64,000 nt of DNA from Flavobacterium azooxidireducens (lineage in GTDB: Bacteria > Bacteroidota > Bacteroidia > Flavobacteriales > Flavobacteriaceae): contig NZ_CP096205.1 in the NCBI RefSeq assembly GCF_023195775.1, positions 2,482,001 to 2,546,000 on the forward strand, read 5' to 3'. The position numbers and the translations under genes were made by a program. Of the stretch, positions 1 to 7,515 are shown in pieces. Each line of letters starts with the position of its first letter. The stretch's first letter is position 1. Below the pieces are notes generated by a model. That model saw nothing but the letters and a program-made list of their open reading frames with translations. It was not told the DNA's origin and made no database searches.

Positions 1-403
1 TGAAACCCAGAAGTTTGTAATAGGAAAAAATGAAGGTACTTTAAAACGAGTTTCTGAAAATACAGTAAGTACATTAGATGACTCAATTAAAAAAGGAATA
101 GATGGAATATATGAATTTTCTACGCCACCACCCAAGTATGTTATAGCTGAGGTAAAATACAATACAGCAACATTATCAAAAACCACAACTAAAAGTGGAG
201 GGGCACAGATGAGTGAACAATGGGTCAAATATGATTTAAATTTTGGTGCCGTTTCTGCTGAAATTAGAAGGGAAATTTTGGTTCAGGGTTATGAACCATT
301 ATTATGTACTGTATCTAAGCAAGGCAAAGTAACTGTAAATACAATAAATCAAACTCTCACAGAAGCTACTAAAAGTAGTGTTTGGGAAGGTAAAGTAACA
401 TAA
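1..403 (+). CDS. PoNe-type DNase toxin tail, cassette 1 (5' partial)
   Basis: The frame is open from base 2 and the gene begins left of the window. It is the C-terminal nuclease domain of a polymorphic toxin. The motif GIDGIY followed by YVIAEVKYN gives the D...ExK core of the PD-(D/E)xK fold, and the following GGAQMSEQW matches the PoNe family as I remember it. PoNe toxins degrade DNA of rival cells. The PoNi immunity gene starts 17 bases downstream. The sequence is a near copy of 1541-1946, with differences concentrated in about 20 residues after the Trp. The first ATG inside the window, at 209, is internal to the domain and is unlikely to be a real start. The assignment rests on motif and neighbour, with high confidence in the fold. 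Confidence 0.8.
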   Translation, partial: ETQKFVIGKNEGTLKRVSENTVSTLDDSIKKGIDGIYEFSTPPPKYVIAEVKYNTATLSKTTTKSGGAQMSEQWVKYDLNFGAVSAEIRREILVQGYEPLLCTVSKQGKVTVNTINQTLTEATKSSVWEGKVT

Positions 404-419
404 TAAAAATTTTAAAAGT

Positions 420-1094
420 ATGAGAGATAAAGGAAATTTTTCAGAGTTAATCAATATTTTGAAAGAGGATATTCAATATTATCAAAAAGCAATAATTTCA
501 GGAGAAGCAAAACCAGAGAGATATAATGATATAAAAGGCTCAATATTAATTGCATCTTTAGAAATTACTAAAGCCCACTATTCAAATGGAGCAGACAAAG
601 AGGTTGTAAAACAAGCTGTTTTAGAATGTATCCCCGCATTTGAAGACAGTTTCCAATTTGTAAGTGGTTTTGGTCAATATGATGAAATGATTTGGCTTGT
701 TTCAATGGCTATTTTATGCGATGTTTCATTAGAAGATTTTCAAAGGATAACTGCCATTTTAAATCGCGATGGAGTCAATGATCAATTACTTAGTTTTATC
801 ATTAAATCTAAAGAAATCACATGGGAGGAGAGTAATTCAAAAGTAATTCAAGAACATCCTTATGCCAAAGCAACAAATTTAAATACAGCTCAAGACATTA
901 AAAATTATCTTGACAAAGTTTGGTATCAAGGACATAGTGATGCTGCGTGGCATGATACCCATAAAAACACAAAAGTGAATTGCTATTCAGGTTATTGGGC
1001 TTGGGAAGCCGCTGCGATAGCCAAGATAAAAGGCATTGAGGATTCATCACTCAAAACTCAAAAATATTATCCTTATGATGCTGTACATTGGTAA
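420..1094 (+). CDS. PoNi-type immunity protein, copy 1 (DUF1910/DUF1911 family)
   Basis: This is a 224-residue helical protein without signal peptide or membrane segment. It should stay in the cytoplasm and neutralise the PoNe nuclease encoded just upstream. Family features seen are an early KPERYNDIKGS stretch and a C-terminal half with DKVWYQGHSDAAW and GYWAWEAAA, typical of DUF1911. It is almost identical to the copy at 1961-2635 except for a patch at residues 13-23. The start ATG lies 17 bases after the toxin stop. Its own stop is followed in the same frame by the pre-toxin segment of the next cassette. Confidence 0.85.
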   Translation: MRDKGNFSELINILKEDIQYYQKAIISGEAKPERYNDIKGSILIASLEITKAHYSNGADKEVVKQAVLECIPAFEDSFQFVSGFGQYDEMIWLVSMAILCDVSLEDFQRITAILNRDGVNDQLLSFIIKSKEITWEESNSKVIQEHPYAKATNLNTAQDIKNYLDKVWYQGHSDAAWHDTHKNTKVNCYSGYWAWEAAAIAKIKGIEDSSLKTQKYYPYDAVHW

Positions 1095-1340
1095 TTTAAC
1101 CGTAGTTGGTCCACCCTAAAAACATTAATAGCAGCTTATTTCAAAAAGTTCACCGCAGCCCAAAACCCTGTAGATTTCATCAAAATCTTTGTAGAAGAAA
1201 TAACAGGCATTGCGATAGAATTGTTTTTGTTGTATGTATCATTAGGTGCATCAGCAACAAAAAAAATTGCAGAAGGTTTAGAACGATTACTCAAAAACCC
1301 AAAAGCAACGGTTGAGGATTGGATGGATTATTTTAAAAAG
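1095..1340 (+). repeat. Pre-toxin repeat, copy in cassette 2
   Basis: This is a conserved segment of about 230-240 bp that recurs at about 2636-2890, 4081-4330 and, decayed, at 6136-6350. It encodes an amphipathic region with WSTLKTLIAAYFKKFTAAQ and EEITGIAIELFLLYVSLG, then KKIAEGLERLLKNPKATVED. It begins in frame directly after the PoNi stop and has no ATG. It probably serves as the homology block through which toxin tails are exchanged. Confidence 0.85.
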
Positions 1341-1946
1341 AGGAAGAAGGAAGATTCACCAGAAAACCCTCCCAATATATTAGATGAGGTTGATGATATT
1401 GTTGGAAATAGGAAAAAGACACTAGATGATGTTGAGTCAGGTAAAATAAAACTGGATGAAGATGCTAACGGAAATAAACGCAAAAAAGGAGATGAAACCC
1501 GTTCAAGCAACTATGCAGAAATGAAGGTTGATGATTATTTTGAAACCCAGAAGTTTGTAATAGGAAAAAATGAAGGTACTTTAAAACGAGTTTCTGAAAA
1601 TACAGTAAGTACATTAGATGACACAATTAAAAAAGGAATAGATGGAATATATGAATTTTCTACGCCACCACCCAAGTATGTTATAGCTGAGGTAAAATAT
1701 AACACAGCTACGTTATCAAAAACTAAAACTAAAAGTGGAGGAGCACAGATGAGTGAACAATGGGTCAAATATGATTTAAATTTTGGTACCGTTTCTACTG
1801 AAATTGCAGATGATATTTTAATTCAGGGTTATCAGCCTTTATTGTGCAATGTTTCTAAGCAAGGCAAAGTAACTGTAAATACAATAAATCAAACTCTCAC
1901 AGAAGCTACTAAAAGTAGTGTTTGGGGAGGTAAAATAACAAACTAA
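1221..1946 (+). CDS. Orphan toxin tail, cassette 2: pre-toxin segment plus PoNe DNase domain
   Basis: The open frame runs from 1095, right after the PoNi stop, but the only near-start is a TTG at 1221 inside a conserved helix, so this is probably not a self-standing gene. It encodes the pre-toxin helix, a charged linker rich in Lys, Asp and Glu, and a PoNe nuclease domain with GIDGIY and AEVKYN as catalytic D and ExK. The toxin domain matches cassette 1 except near residues that follow the conserved GGAQMSEQW. PoNi copy 2 follows 14 bases later. The lack of a start suggests a silent donor tail that is expressed only after recombination into a full-length gene. Confidence 0.75.
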   Translation: MFLLYVSLGASATKKIAEGLERLLKNPKATVEDWMDYFKKRKKEDSPENPPNILDEVDDIVGNRKKTLDDVESGKIKLDEDANGNKRKKGDETRSSNYAEMKVDDYFETQKFVIGKNEGTLKRVSENTVSTLDDTIKKGIDGIYEFSTPPPKYVIAEVKYNTATLSKTKTKSGGAQMSEQWVKYDLNFGTVSTEIADDILIQGYQPLLCNVSKQGKVTVNTINQTLTEATKSSVWGGKITN

Positions 1947-1960
1947 TATAATTTGAAATT

Positions 1961-2635
1961 ATGAGAGATAAAGGAAATTTTTCAGAATTAATTAATCAAT
2001 TACAAAATAGAATTCAAAAATTTAAACAAGCAATAATCTCAGGAGAAGCAAAACCAGAGAGATATAATGATTTAAAAGGCTCAATATTAATTGCATCTTT
2101 AGAAATTACTAAAGCCCACTATTCAAATGGAGCAGACAAAGAGGTTGTAAAACAAGCTGTTTTAGAATGTATCCCCGCATTTGAAGACAGTTTCCAATTT
2201 GTAAGTGGTTTTGGTCAATATGATGAAATGATTTGGCTTGTATCAATGGCTATTTTATGCGATGTTTCATTAGAAGATTTTCAAAGGATAACTGCCATTT
2301 TAAATCGCGATGGAGTCAATGATCAATTACTTAGTTTTATCATTAAATCTAAAGAAATTGCATGGGAGGAGAGTAATTCAAAAGTAATTCAAGAACATCC
2401 TTATGCCAAAGCAACAAATTTAAATTCATCTCAAGACATCAAAAATTATCTTGACAAAGTTTGGTATCAAGGTCATAGTGATGCAGCATGGCATGATACC
2501 CATAAAAACACAAAAGTGAATTGCTATTCAGGTTATTGGGCCTGGGAAGCCGCTGCGATAGCCAAGATAAAAGGCATAGAGGATTCATCACTCAAGAATC
2601 AAAAATATTATCCTTATGATGCTGTACATTGGTAA
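1961..2635 (+). CDS. PoNi-type immunity protein, copy 2 (DUF1910/DUF1911 family)
   Basis: This 224-residue protein is the immunity partner of the cassette 2 PoNe toxin. It differs from copy 1 at about 14 positions, and eight of these fall between residues 13 and 23, where KED and YYQ become QNR and KFK. The rest of the protein, including the DKVWYQGHSDAAW region, is unchanged. No membrane or export signal is visible. Unlike the toxin tail it has its own ATG and may be expressed independently, giving protection even if the toxin is silent. Confidence 0.85.
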   Translation: MRDKGNFSELINQLQNRIQKFKQAIISGEAKPERYNDLKGSILIASLEITKAHYSNGADKEVVKQAVLECIPAFEDSFQFVSGFGQYDEMIWLVSMAILCDVSLEDFQRITAILNRDGVNDQLLSFIIKSKEIAWEESNSKVIQEHPYAKATNLNSSQDIKNYLDKVWYQGHSDAAWHDTHKNTKVNCYSGYWAWEAAAIAKIKGIEDSSLKNQKYYPYDAVHW

Positions 2636-2890
2636 TTTAACCATAGTTGGTCAACCCTAAAAACTTTAATAGCAACTTATTTCAAAAAGTTCACTGCAGC
2701 CCAAAATCCTGTTGATTTCATCAAAATCTTTGTAGAAGAAGTCACAGGCATTGCCATAGAATTATTTTTGTTGTATGTATCGGTAGGCGTATCATCAACA
2801 AAAAAAATTGCAGAAGGTTTAGAACAATTACTCAAAAACCCAAAAGCAACGGTTGAGGATTGGATGGATTATTTCAAGAAGAGGAAGAAG
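2636..2890 (+). repeat. Pre-toxin repeat, copy in cassette 3
   Basis: This copy is homologous to 1095-1340 and again starts in frame immediately after the PoNi stop codon. It encodes the same WSTLKTLIA, EEVTGIAIELFLLYVSVG and KKIAEGLEQLLKNPKATVED blocks with a few substitutions. It has no ATG upstream of the first conserved residues. Confidence 0.85.
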
Positions 2891-3453
2891 GTGGATGATG
2901 CGACGGATGATGTTTTGCGAAAACTTTCTGAAATAGAAGAATTAAAAAGAATTGATGATGCAATTGAGAAATTAAATATTACTATTTCAGTACCAAAAAA
3001 TACTCTCAATGCTCTAGAAAGTTTAAAGAGAATTGAAAGTATTTTATTGAAATTAAAGAATAAGAAACCACCAAAAATATTTGATCCTAATAAAGAAGCA
3101 TTAAAAAAGTTAGGTATAAAGTTACCAAAATCTAAAAACGGTGTAAGTGTTGATTTTGAAAATACTTCTTATCTTTATCCTTCCACAGGAAACCAAAAAA
3201 TATTGTAAAAATCAAAATGACAGGGAGTGATTATTACGATAAAGTTTTGGCTACGGAATTATCTGAAATATCTTTGAAAGATATTAAAGGTAAATACACT
3301 TGGCATCATCTAGATGATTACGACCCTATTACAAATACTTGCACAATGCAATTAGTTGAAATGAATATTCATAGAGCTTGCTCATCACATATTGGTGCGG
3401 TTGAAATAGTTAAAAATGTTTATCCTGAAGCAAATCTTTACTCAAACAGATAA
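2768..3453 (+). pseudogene. Orphan toxin tail, cassette 3: WHH-type HNH nuclease, frameshifted
   Basis: Two frames together encode one toxin. The first (to 3208) holds the pre-toxin segment, a helical linker and the start of the nuclease domain, ending at STGNQKIL. The second continues with KIKMTGSDYYD and the catalytic block KYTWHHLDD, TMQLVEMNIHRAC and HIGAVEIV, typical of the WHH branch of the HNH/endonuclease VII fold. The break falls at a run of six A at 3195-3200, and one extra A would restore a continuous frame reading NQKNIVKIKMTG. It is either a real inactivating deletion in a silent cassette or a sequencing error. No proper start codon precedes the pre-toxin part. Confidence 0.75.
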
Positions 3454-3457
3454 AAAT

Positions 3458-3874
3458 ATGATAAAAATAAGCGATTCCGACAAAAAAATTTCTATCAGTG
3501 ATATTACTGAGTTTGAAATAAAATCAGGTTTATTGTTGCCTGAAAATTATAAAAAATTTCTATTAAAGTTTAATGGGGGTGTATTATATGATTACCATCG
3601 GTTTTTAAGTAGTTTTAATAGTGTCAAGTATAGTGAAAACAATACCTCTTTAGAGGAAAGCTATGAAATTTATTGTAAGTTAAATAAAGATTTGGATGTT
3701 AATTTTTTACCAATTGCGGCATCACACAGTGATAATCCAATTACATTATTTTTACAAGAAGGAGAAAATTATGGTAAAATTTTCATATTTTACTTAGACA
3801 GAGACGAAGAGCCTGAAATTGTTGCTAATTCACTTGAAGAGCTATTGGAGGTGAATAGTATAGACGAGATTTAA
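3458..3874 (+). CDS. SMI1/KNR4 (SUKH) family immunity protein
   Basis: This is a cytoplasmic protein of 138 residues. The pattern EIKSGLLLPENYKKFLLKFNGG is the usual SUKH N-terminal signature, followed by FLPIAASHSDNPITLF and a C-terminal SLEELL helix. SUKH proteins are common immunity partners of WHH/HNH nucleases, and this gene starts only four bases after the WHH toxin, so the pairing is well supported. The ATG at 3458 is preferred over upstream in-frame codons that overlap the toxin frame, because the SUKH fold begins right after it. Confidence 0.85.
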   Translation: MIKISDSDKKISISDITEFEIKSGLLLPENYKKFLLKFNGGVLYDYHRFLSSFNSVKYSENNTSLEESYEIYCKLNKDLDVNFLPIAASHSDNPITLFLQEGENYGKIFIFYLDRDEEPEIVANSLEELLEVNSIDEI

Positions 3875-3923
3875 TTCTATCAAAAGTAAATAACTATTTG
3901 AATATTAATAATTTATTAAACTT

Positions 3924-5252
3924 TTGTTTAAATATATTAGTGCTTTAGAAAACTATTTTTTTCAAAGCATTAACTTCTTGTGGTTTTATTCTTTTAGAAG
4001 GTTTCGCTTTTTTGTTTCCTTAGCCAATCCCGGTAATTGGGAAAGTTTTGTAGAAGGATTTAAGAAGTTTTTTAGTGAAATTTGGTCCACCCTAAAAACG
4101 TTAATAGCAGCTTATTTCAAAAAGTTCACCGTAGCCCAAAACCCTATCGATTTCATCAAAATCTTTGTAGAAGAAATAACCGGCATTGCGATAGAATTAT
4201 TTTTGTTGTATGTTTCATTAGGCGTATCAGCAACAAAAAAAATTGCAGAAGGTTTAGAACGATTACTCAAAAACCCAAAAGCAACGGTTGAGGATTGGAT
4301 GGATTATTTTAAGAAGAGGAAGAAGGAGGATGTTGATGAAAAACCAATTGACAAAGCATTAGATGATATAGAAAAATTAAAAACAGCACAAAAAATGTGG
4401 GACGAATTAGAATATAAACATTTATTGGAAATACCGCCAAGTAAAAAACCTTGTTTTCTAGCTGGTACAATGGTTAAAACAGAAAAGGGATTAGTTCCTA
4501 TTGAAGAAGTTATGGTTGGTCAAAAAATCTATGCTTATAATTTTGAAATTAAAAGAACAGAATTAAAATCGGTAACTCAAATTTTTAGAAATAAAACAGA
4601 AAAGTTTGTTCGAATAGGAATTAAAGACGATTTTATTGAAGCAACCGGACAACATCGTTTTTGGCTACCGGAAGAAAACCGATGGGAAATGGCTAATAGC
4701 TTAAAAAAAGGGATTAAACTGCTAAATTCAGGAGGTAAAATTATTATTATTTCATCAATTGAAGTTCTTTCAGAGGTTGTTGATACATACAATTTAGAAG
4801 TCGAAGACCATCATAATTATTTTGTTGGTATTGATGAGGTACTTACCCATAATAAAACCCGAACTTCTATTTTTGCTAGTACCGATTTGATTGATGTGGA
4901 GTTTTATAAATTAGTAGATGTTGATAGTATAGATAAATATGTGGGACAGACAATACAAGGTGTCGGTAATAGATTTCAACAACATGAATATGAATATAAA
5001 AAGAATCCATCAAAAAAACAGTGGATGAAAGATGTCGATACCGTAACTAGATTGAGAATTAATGGAAGTCTAGGGCCTTATAAAATGACCCCATATGAAG
5101 CAGCGGTCACAGAATTATATGAAATAAATATAAGAGGAGGTGTTAGAAAAGGAAATAATGGACTATATAACAAACAAAAACCAATTGGGAAGAAGAAATT
5201 TGAGCAATTCAAAAAGTTGGGAACATTTAATCCGTGTAAATTTTATGTTTAG
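3924..5252 (+). CDS. Toxin tail, cassette 4: pre-toxin segment, Hint autoprotease and GIY-YIG-like nuclease
   Basis: The frame opens at a TTG (3924), and the first ~32 residues look unlike coding sequence. Clear homology starts at LANPGNWESFVEGFKKFF, a longer piece of the parent protein than in the other cassettes. Next comes the pre-toxin helix (about residues 50-135). A Hint domain follows (about 180-315), beginning CFLAGTMVKT and ending VLTHN, which would cleave and release the toxin. The last ~130 residues resemble GIY-YIG nucleases: Y in EFYKL, YVGQT, NRFQQH, TPYEAAVTE and LYNKQ would give the Tyr, Tyr-Val-Gly, Arg, Glu and Asn positions. The family call for the toxin is an inference from these spaced residues. 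Confidence 0.7.
   Translation: MFKYISALENYFFQSINFLWFYSFRRFRFFVSLANPGNWESFVEGFKKFFSEIWSTLKTLIAAYFKKFTVAQNPIDFIKIFVEEITGIAIELFLLYVSLGVSATKKIAEGLERLLKNPKATVEDWMDYFKKRKKEDVDEKPIDKALDDIEKLKTAQKMWDELEYKHLLEIPPSKKPCFLAGTMVKTEKGLVPIEEVMVGQKIYAYNFEIKRTELKSVTQIFRNKTEKFVRIGIKDDFIEATGQHRFWLPEENRWEMANSLKKGIKLLNSGGKIIIISSIEVLSEVVDTYNLEVEDHHNYFVGIDEVLTHNKTRTSIFASTDLIDVEFYKLVDVDSIDKYVGQTIQGVGNRFQQHEYEYKKNPSKKQWMKDVDTVTRLRINGSLGPYKMTPYEAAVTELYEINIRGGVRKGNNGLYNKQKPIGKKKFEQFKKLGTFNPCKFYV
4081..4330 (+). repeat. Pre-toxin repeat, copy in cassette 4
   Basis: This is the third intact copy of the conserved segment, with IAAYFKKFTVAQNP, EEITGIAIELFLLYVSLGV and KKIAEGLERLLKNPKATVED. Here it is preceded by additional parent-gene sequence (about 4018-4080) that is absent from cassettes 2 and 3, so the recombination junction differs. 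Confidence 0.85.
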
Positions 5253-5673
5253 ATTTTTTAAATTAGGTAAAAATAAAGAATTTAAAAGCAAGAGAATAAC
5301 TTCTATTTTCGCTAGTACCGATTTGATTGATGTGGAGTTTTATAAAATATTGAACAGTAAAATGCAAACTTTATATGTTGGGCAGACAATACAAGGTATA
5401 GGGAAAAGATATGATCAACATAAAATTGACCCTAAAAAATTAGAATGGAGTAATAAAATGAAAGGTGTTTTCGAGATTGACATTAATGATATCCCTGGTC
5501 CTTATAAAATGACACCTTATGAAGCAGCAGTTACAGAATTATATGAAATAAATAAAAATGGAGGAATGATGAAAGAAAAAGGGAAACTATATAATAAACA
5601 AAAACCAATAGGTAAGAAGAAATTTGAGCAATTCAAAAAGCTAGGATTTAATCCATGTAAATTTTATGTTTAA
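5245..5673 (+). CDS. Second GIY-YIG-like toxin tail without Hint or pre-toxin segment
   Basis: This protein of 142 residues repeats the toxin domain of cassette 4: ITSIFASTDLIDVEFYK, LYVGQTIQGIGKRYDQH, TPYEAAVTELYEIN, LYNKQKP and the same C-terminal FNPCKFYV. The middle of the domain, around the charged loop after the QH, is diverged. The ATG at 5245 overlaps the stop of the preceding toxin (ATGTTTAG). It lacks the Hint domain and any secretion module, so it looks like a displaced older tail left behind by insertion of the newer one, or a cytoplasmic copy. It shares the immunity gene that follows. Confidence 0.65.
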   Translation: MFRFFKLGKNKEFKSKRITSIFASTDLIDVEFYKILNSKMQTLYVGQTIQGIGKRYDQHKIDPKKLEWSNKMKGVFEIDINDIPGPYKMTPYEAAVTELYEINKNGGMMKEKGKLYNKQKPIGKKKFEQFKKLGFNPCKFYV

Positions 5674-5688
5674 TTAAAAAAATAGAAA

Positions 5689-6078
5689 ATGAGTTATCCA
5701 AAATACATATTTAAAGACATTTATTGGTCGTTTTCAATAGGTCCTATTACGGAAGTTGAGCAATTTGTTACAGAAATGGAAAAGTATTACAAAACTATTT
5801 CAGGAAAAAATTTTCCTTTAAAATGGGATGAAGTAGTATTTGATTTTCCTAAACTGGAATTACAATATTTAAAATATACTGAAGATGATTTTGAAGAGCC
5901 TTATGAACTTGTAGAGGCAGATAATGGTTTAAATTTTACAGTGAAAGAACTATTGTATAAGGTTCATCAAGTAGGCGTAAATTTAGAAAATGACGATAAT
6001 TGTTATTTTGAAGGATTGCTATATTCAAATGATGAAAATGAAAATGTACCTATCTATTTTTTAAGAACAGGCAGTTAA
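5689..6078 (+). CDS. Putative immunity protein for the GIY-YIG-like toxins (unrecognised family)
   Basis: This 129-residue, acidic, soluble protein has no signal peptide or membrane helix. I do not recognise the family. Position is the main evidence: it starts 15 bases after the second GIY-YIG-like tail and is the last gene before a strong terminator, just as PoNi and SUKH genes follow their toxins earlier in the array. Acidic stretches such as YTEDDFEEPYELVEADNG and LENDDN would suit binding to a basic nuclease surface. The immunity role is inferred. Confidence 0.6.
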   Translation: MSYPKYIFKDIYWSFSIGPITEVEQFVTEMEKYYKTISGKNFPLKWDEVVFDFPKLELQYLKYTEDDFEEPYELVEADNGLNFTVKELLYKVHQVGVNLENDDNCYFEGLLYSNDENENVPIYFLRTGS

Positions 6079-6091
6079 TTTTTCATAAAAT

Positions 6092-6128
6092 AACTCCACT
6101 TTACTTTTTGTTAGTGGAGTTTTTTTTG
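6092..6128 (+). terminator. Intrinsic terminator closing the toxin array
   Basis: The arms AACTCCACT (6092-6100) and AGTGGAGTT (6113-6121) form a nine-base-pair stem followed by a run of T. It lies 14 bases after the stop of the last immunity gene. Confidence 0.85.
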
Positions 6129-6129
6129 A

Positions 6130-6372
6130 GAACTTAAAAAGTTCACCGCAGCCCAAAACCCTGTCGATTTCATCAAAATCTTTGTTGAAGAAATAACAGG
6201 TATTGCGATAGAATTATTTTTGTTATATGTATCATTAGGTTCTGTAGCTGCGAAAAAACTATCCGAGGGTTTAGAGCGATTACTCAAAACCCAAAAGCAA
6301 CCGTTGAGGGTTGGATGGATTATTTTAAGAAGGCGAGGAAAGAGGATGAAGTTTTTTGGTATGGTGTTTTAA
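6130..6372 (+). pseudogene. Decayed pre-toxin remnant (cassette 5)
   Basis: The frame reads KKFTAAQNPVDFIKIFVEE, then the ITGIAIELFLLYVSLG block and EGLERLLK, and then loses the conserved NPKATVEDWMDYFKK. The cause is that CTCAAAAACCC of the other copies is CTCAAAACCC here, one A fewer. The original protein continues in the next frame at nucleotide level (GGATGGATTATTTTAAGAAG). No toxin or immunity sequence follows and no promoter or start is evident. It sits downstream of the terminator and is the last trace of an exchanged tail. Confidence 0.75.
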
Positions 6373-6487
6373 AGTATAAAATTGTGTAAAAATCCCCATC
6401 ATTAGGGATGTACAAAAATTTTTAAATTACGTAATTTGTTATCAACAAGCAAATTAATATAAGTTTAATTGTTAAAATAAATATTAC
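6373..6487. other. AT-rich leader of the amidase gene
   Basis: This short AT-rich stretch lies between the toxin remnant and the amidase gene. No convincing TAnnTTTG element or hairpin was identified. Confidence 0.4.
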
Positions 6488-7474
6488 ATGGAAACAAAAC
6501 ACGGATTTACCAAAATGACCATCATCGAGTTTGAAGCCTGGATAGCCAATTTACGTGTGGGACGCACCATTCTTAAAATTCAGCAACACCACACTTACAT
6601 TCCCGCTTACATTCATTTTAATGGAACCAATCATTTTGAAAGACAACTAGCCATGAAAAATCATCATGTTAATCATAACGGTTGGCAAGATATTGGACAG
6701 CATTTTACTATTTTTCCTGACGGAAGCGTTCTCACAGGAAGAAGTTTAGAAAAGTCACCAGCCTGCATCACAAACCAAAATGCAAATTCCATTTGTATCG
6801 AAAATTTTGGAGATTTCGATTTAGGTAAAGATGTAATGCTTCAAACCCAAAAAGACGCAATCATTGCAGTTACAGCAGCTTTGTGTAAAAGATTTAATTT
6901 ACCTGTAAATACGACATCTATTGTTTATCATCATTGGTTTAGATTAGATAATGGACAGCGAACAAATGATAACGTAGCCAAAAAATCATGCCCGGGAACC
7001 AATTTCTTTGGTGGCAACAAAGAACAAGATTGTATCACAAATTTTTTACCTTTAGTAGAAGCAAAACTCACCGGAAATGTAATTAAAACCGATGATTCTG
7101 CTATCCAAAAATATGTGGTGGTTACAGCCAATCACTTAAACATTCGAACACAACCGAAGGCATCTGCACCGAAAGCTGCCGACAGAAATCCTGCTATTTT
7201 AGGAGCAATTCTTCGCATATATGGAGAACAAAATAATTGGTATAAAATTTCTAATAGCCAATCGCATTGGGTTTCTGCTCGTTACACCGATGAGGTAAGA
7301 CGAGCTACTGTAAAAGCTACATCTTTAAATGTTAGGAGTGGTGGAGGAACTAATTTCCCAAAAGTGGGTAGTGTTACCAAAGGAGAAGAGGTTTTCATCA
7401 TTAAAGAAGTAAACAATTGGTGTCAAATTAGCATGGAAGATCGTTGGGTAAGTAAAGATTATTTAGATTTTTAA
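6488..7474 (+). CDS. N-acetylmuramoyl-L-alanine amidase with two bacterial SH3 domains
   Basis: This 328-residue protein should cleave the amide bond between N-acetylmuramic acid and the peptide stem of peptidoglycan. The N-terminal Amidase_2/PGRP-like domain (about 25-190) shows the zinc-ligand pattern QQHHTYIP, VYHHWF and KKSCPGTNFF. Two SH3b domains follow (about 205-265 and 270-328), marked by ANHLNIRTQP and TSLNVRSGGGTNFPKVG and ending with WVSKDYLDF. There is no signal peptide. An amidase without export signal next to a toxin array may be delivered by a contractile or type VI-like machine or released by lysis. Both are inferences, and a recycling enzyme is an alternative. Confidence 0.85.
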   Translation: METKHGFTKMTIIEFEAWIANLRVGRTILKIQQHHTYIPAYIHFNGTNHFERQLAMKNHHVNHNGWQDIGQHFTIFPDGSVLTGRSLEKSPACITNQNANSICIENFGDFDLGKDVMLQTQKDAIIAVTAALCKRFNLPVNTTSIVYHHWFRLDNGQRTNDNVAKKSCPGTNFFGGNKEQDCITNFLPLVEAKLTGNVIKTDDSAIQKYVVVTANHLNIRTQPKASAPKAADRNPAILGAILRIYGEQNNWYKISNSQSHWVSARYTDEVRRATVKATSLNVRSGGGTNFPKVGSVTKGEEVFIIKEVNNWCQISMEDRWVSKDYLDF

Positions 7475-7515
7475 TTAGATTTGAATTTTAAAATAAATTT
7501 AATAAAAGAATTTCA

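Larger units (their letters stand above)
1..2635 (+). repeat. Tandem duplication of the PoNe/PoNi cassette, period about 1540 bp
   Basis: Bases 1-1094 and 1541-2635 are near-identical tandem copies. The first 20 bases of the window recur at 1541. The copies differ in a short stretch of the toxin (about 265-350 against 1805-1890) and in the 5' end of the immunity gene (about 455-490 against 1997-2031). The left copy continues beyond the window. Confidence 0.9.

Noticed and set aside
1106..1315. Open frame over the pre-toxin block in another frame (also at 4082-4291)
   Set aside because: It is a shadow frame of the conserved pre-toxin helix and appears in each copy only because the DNA is repeated.
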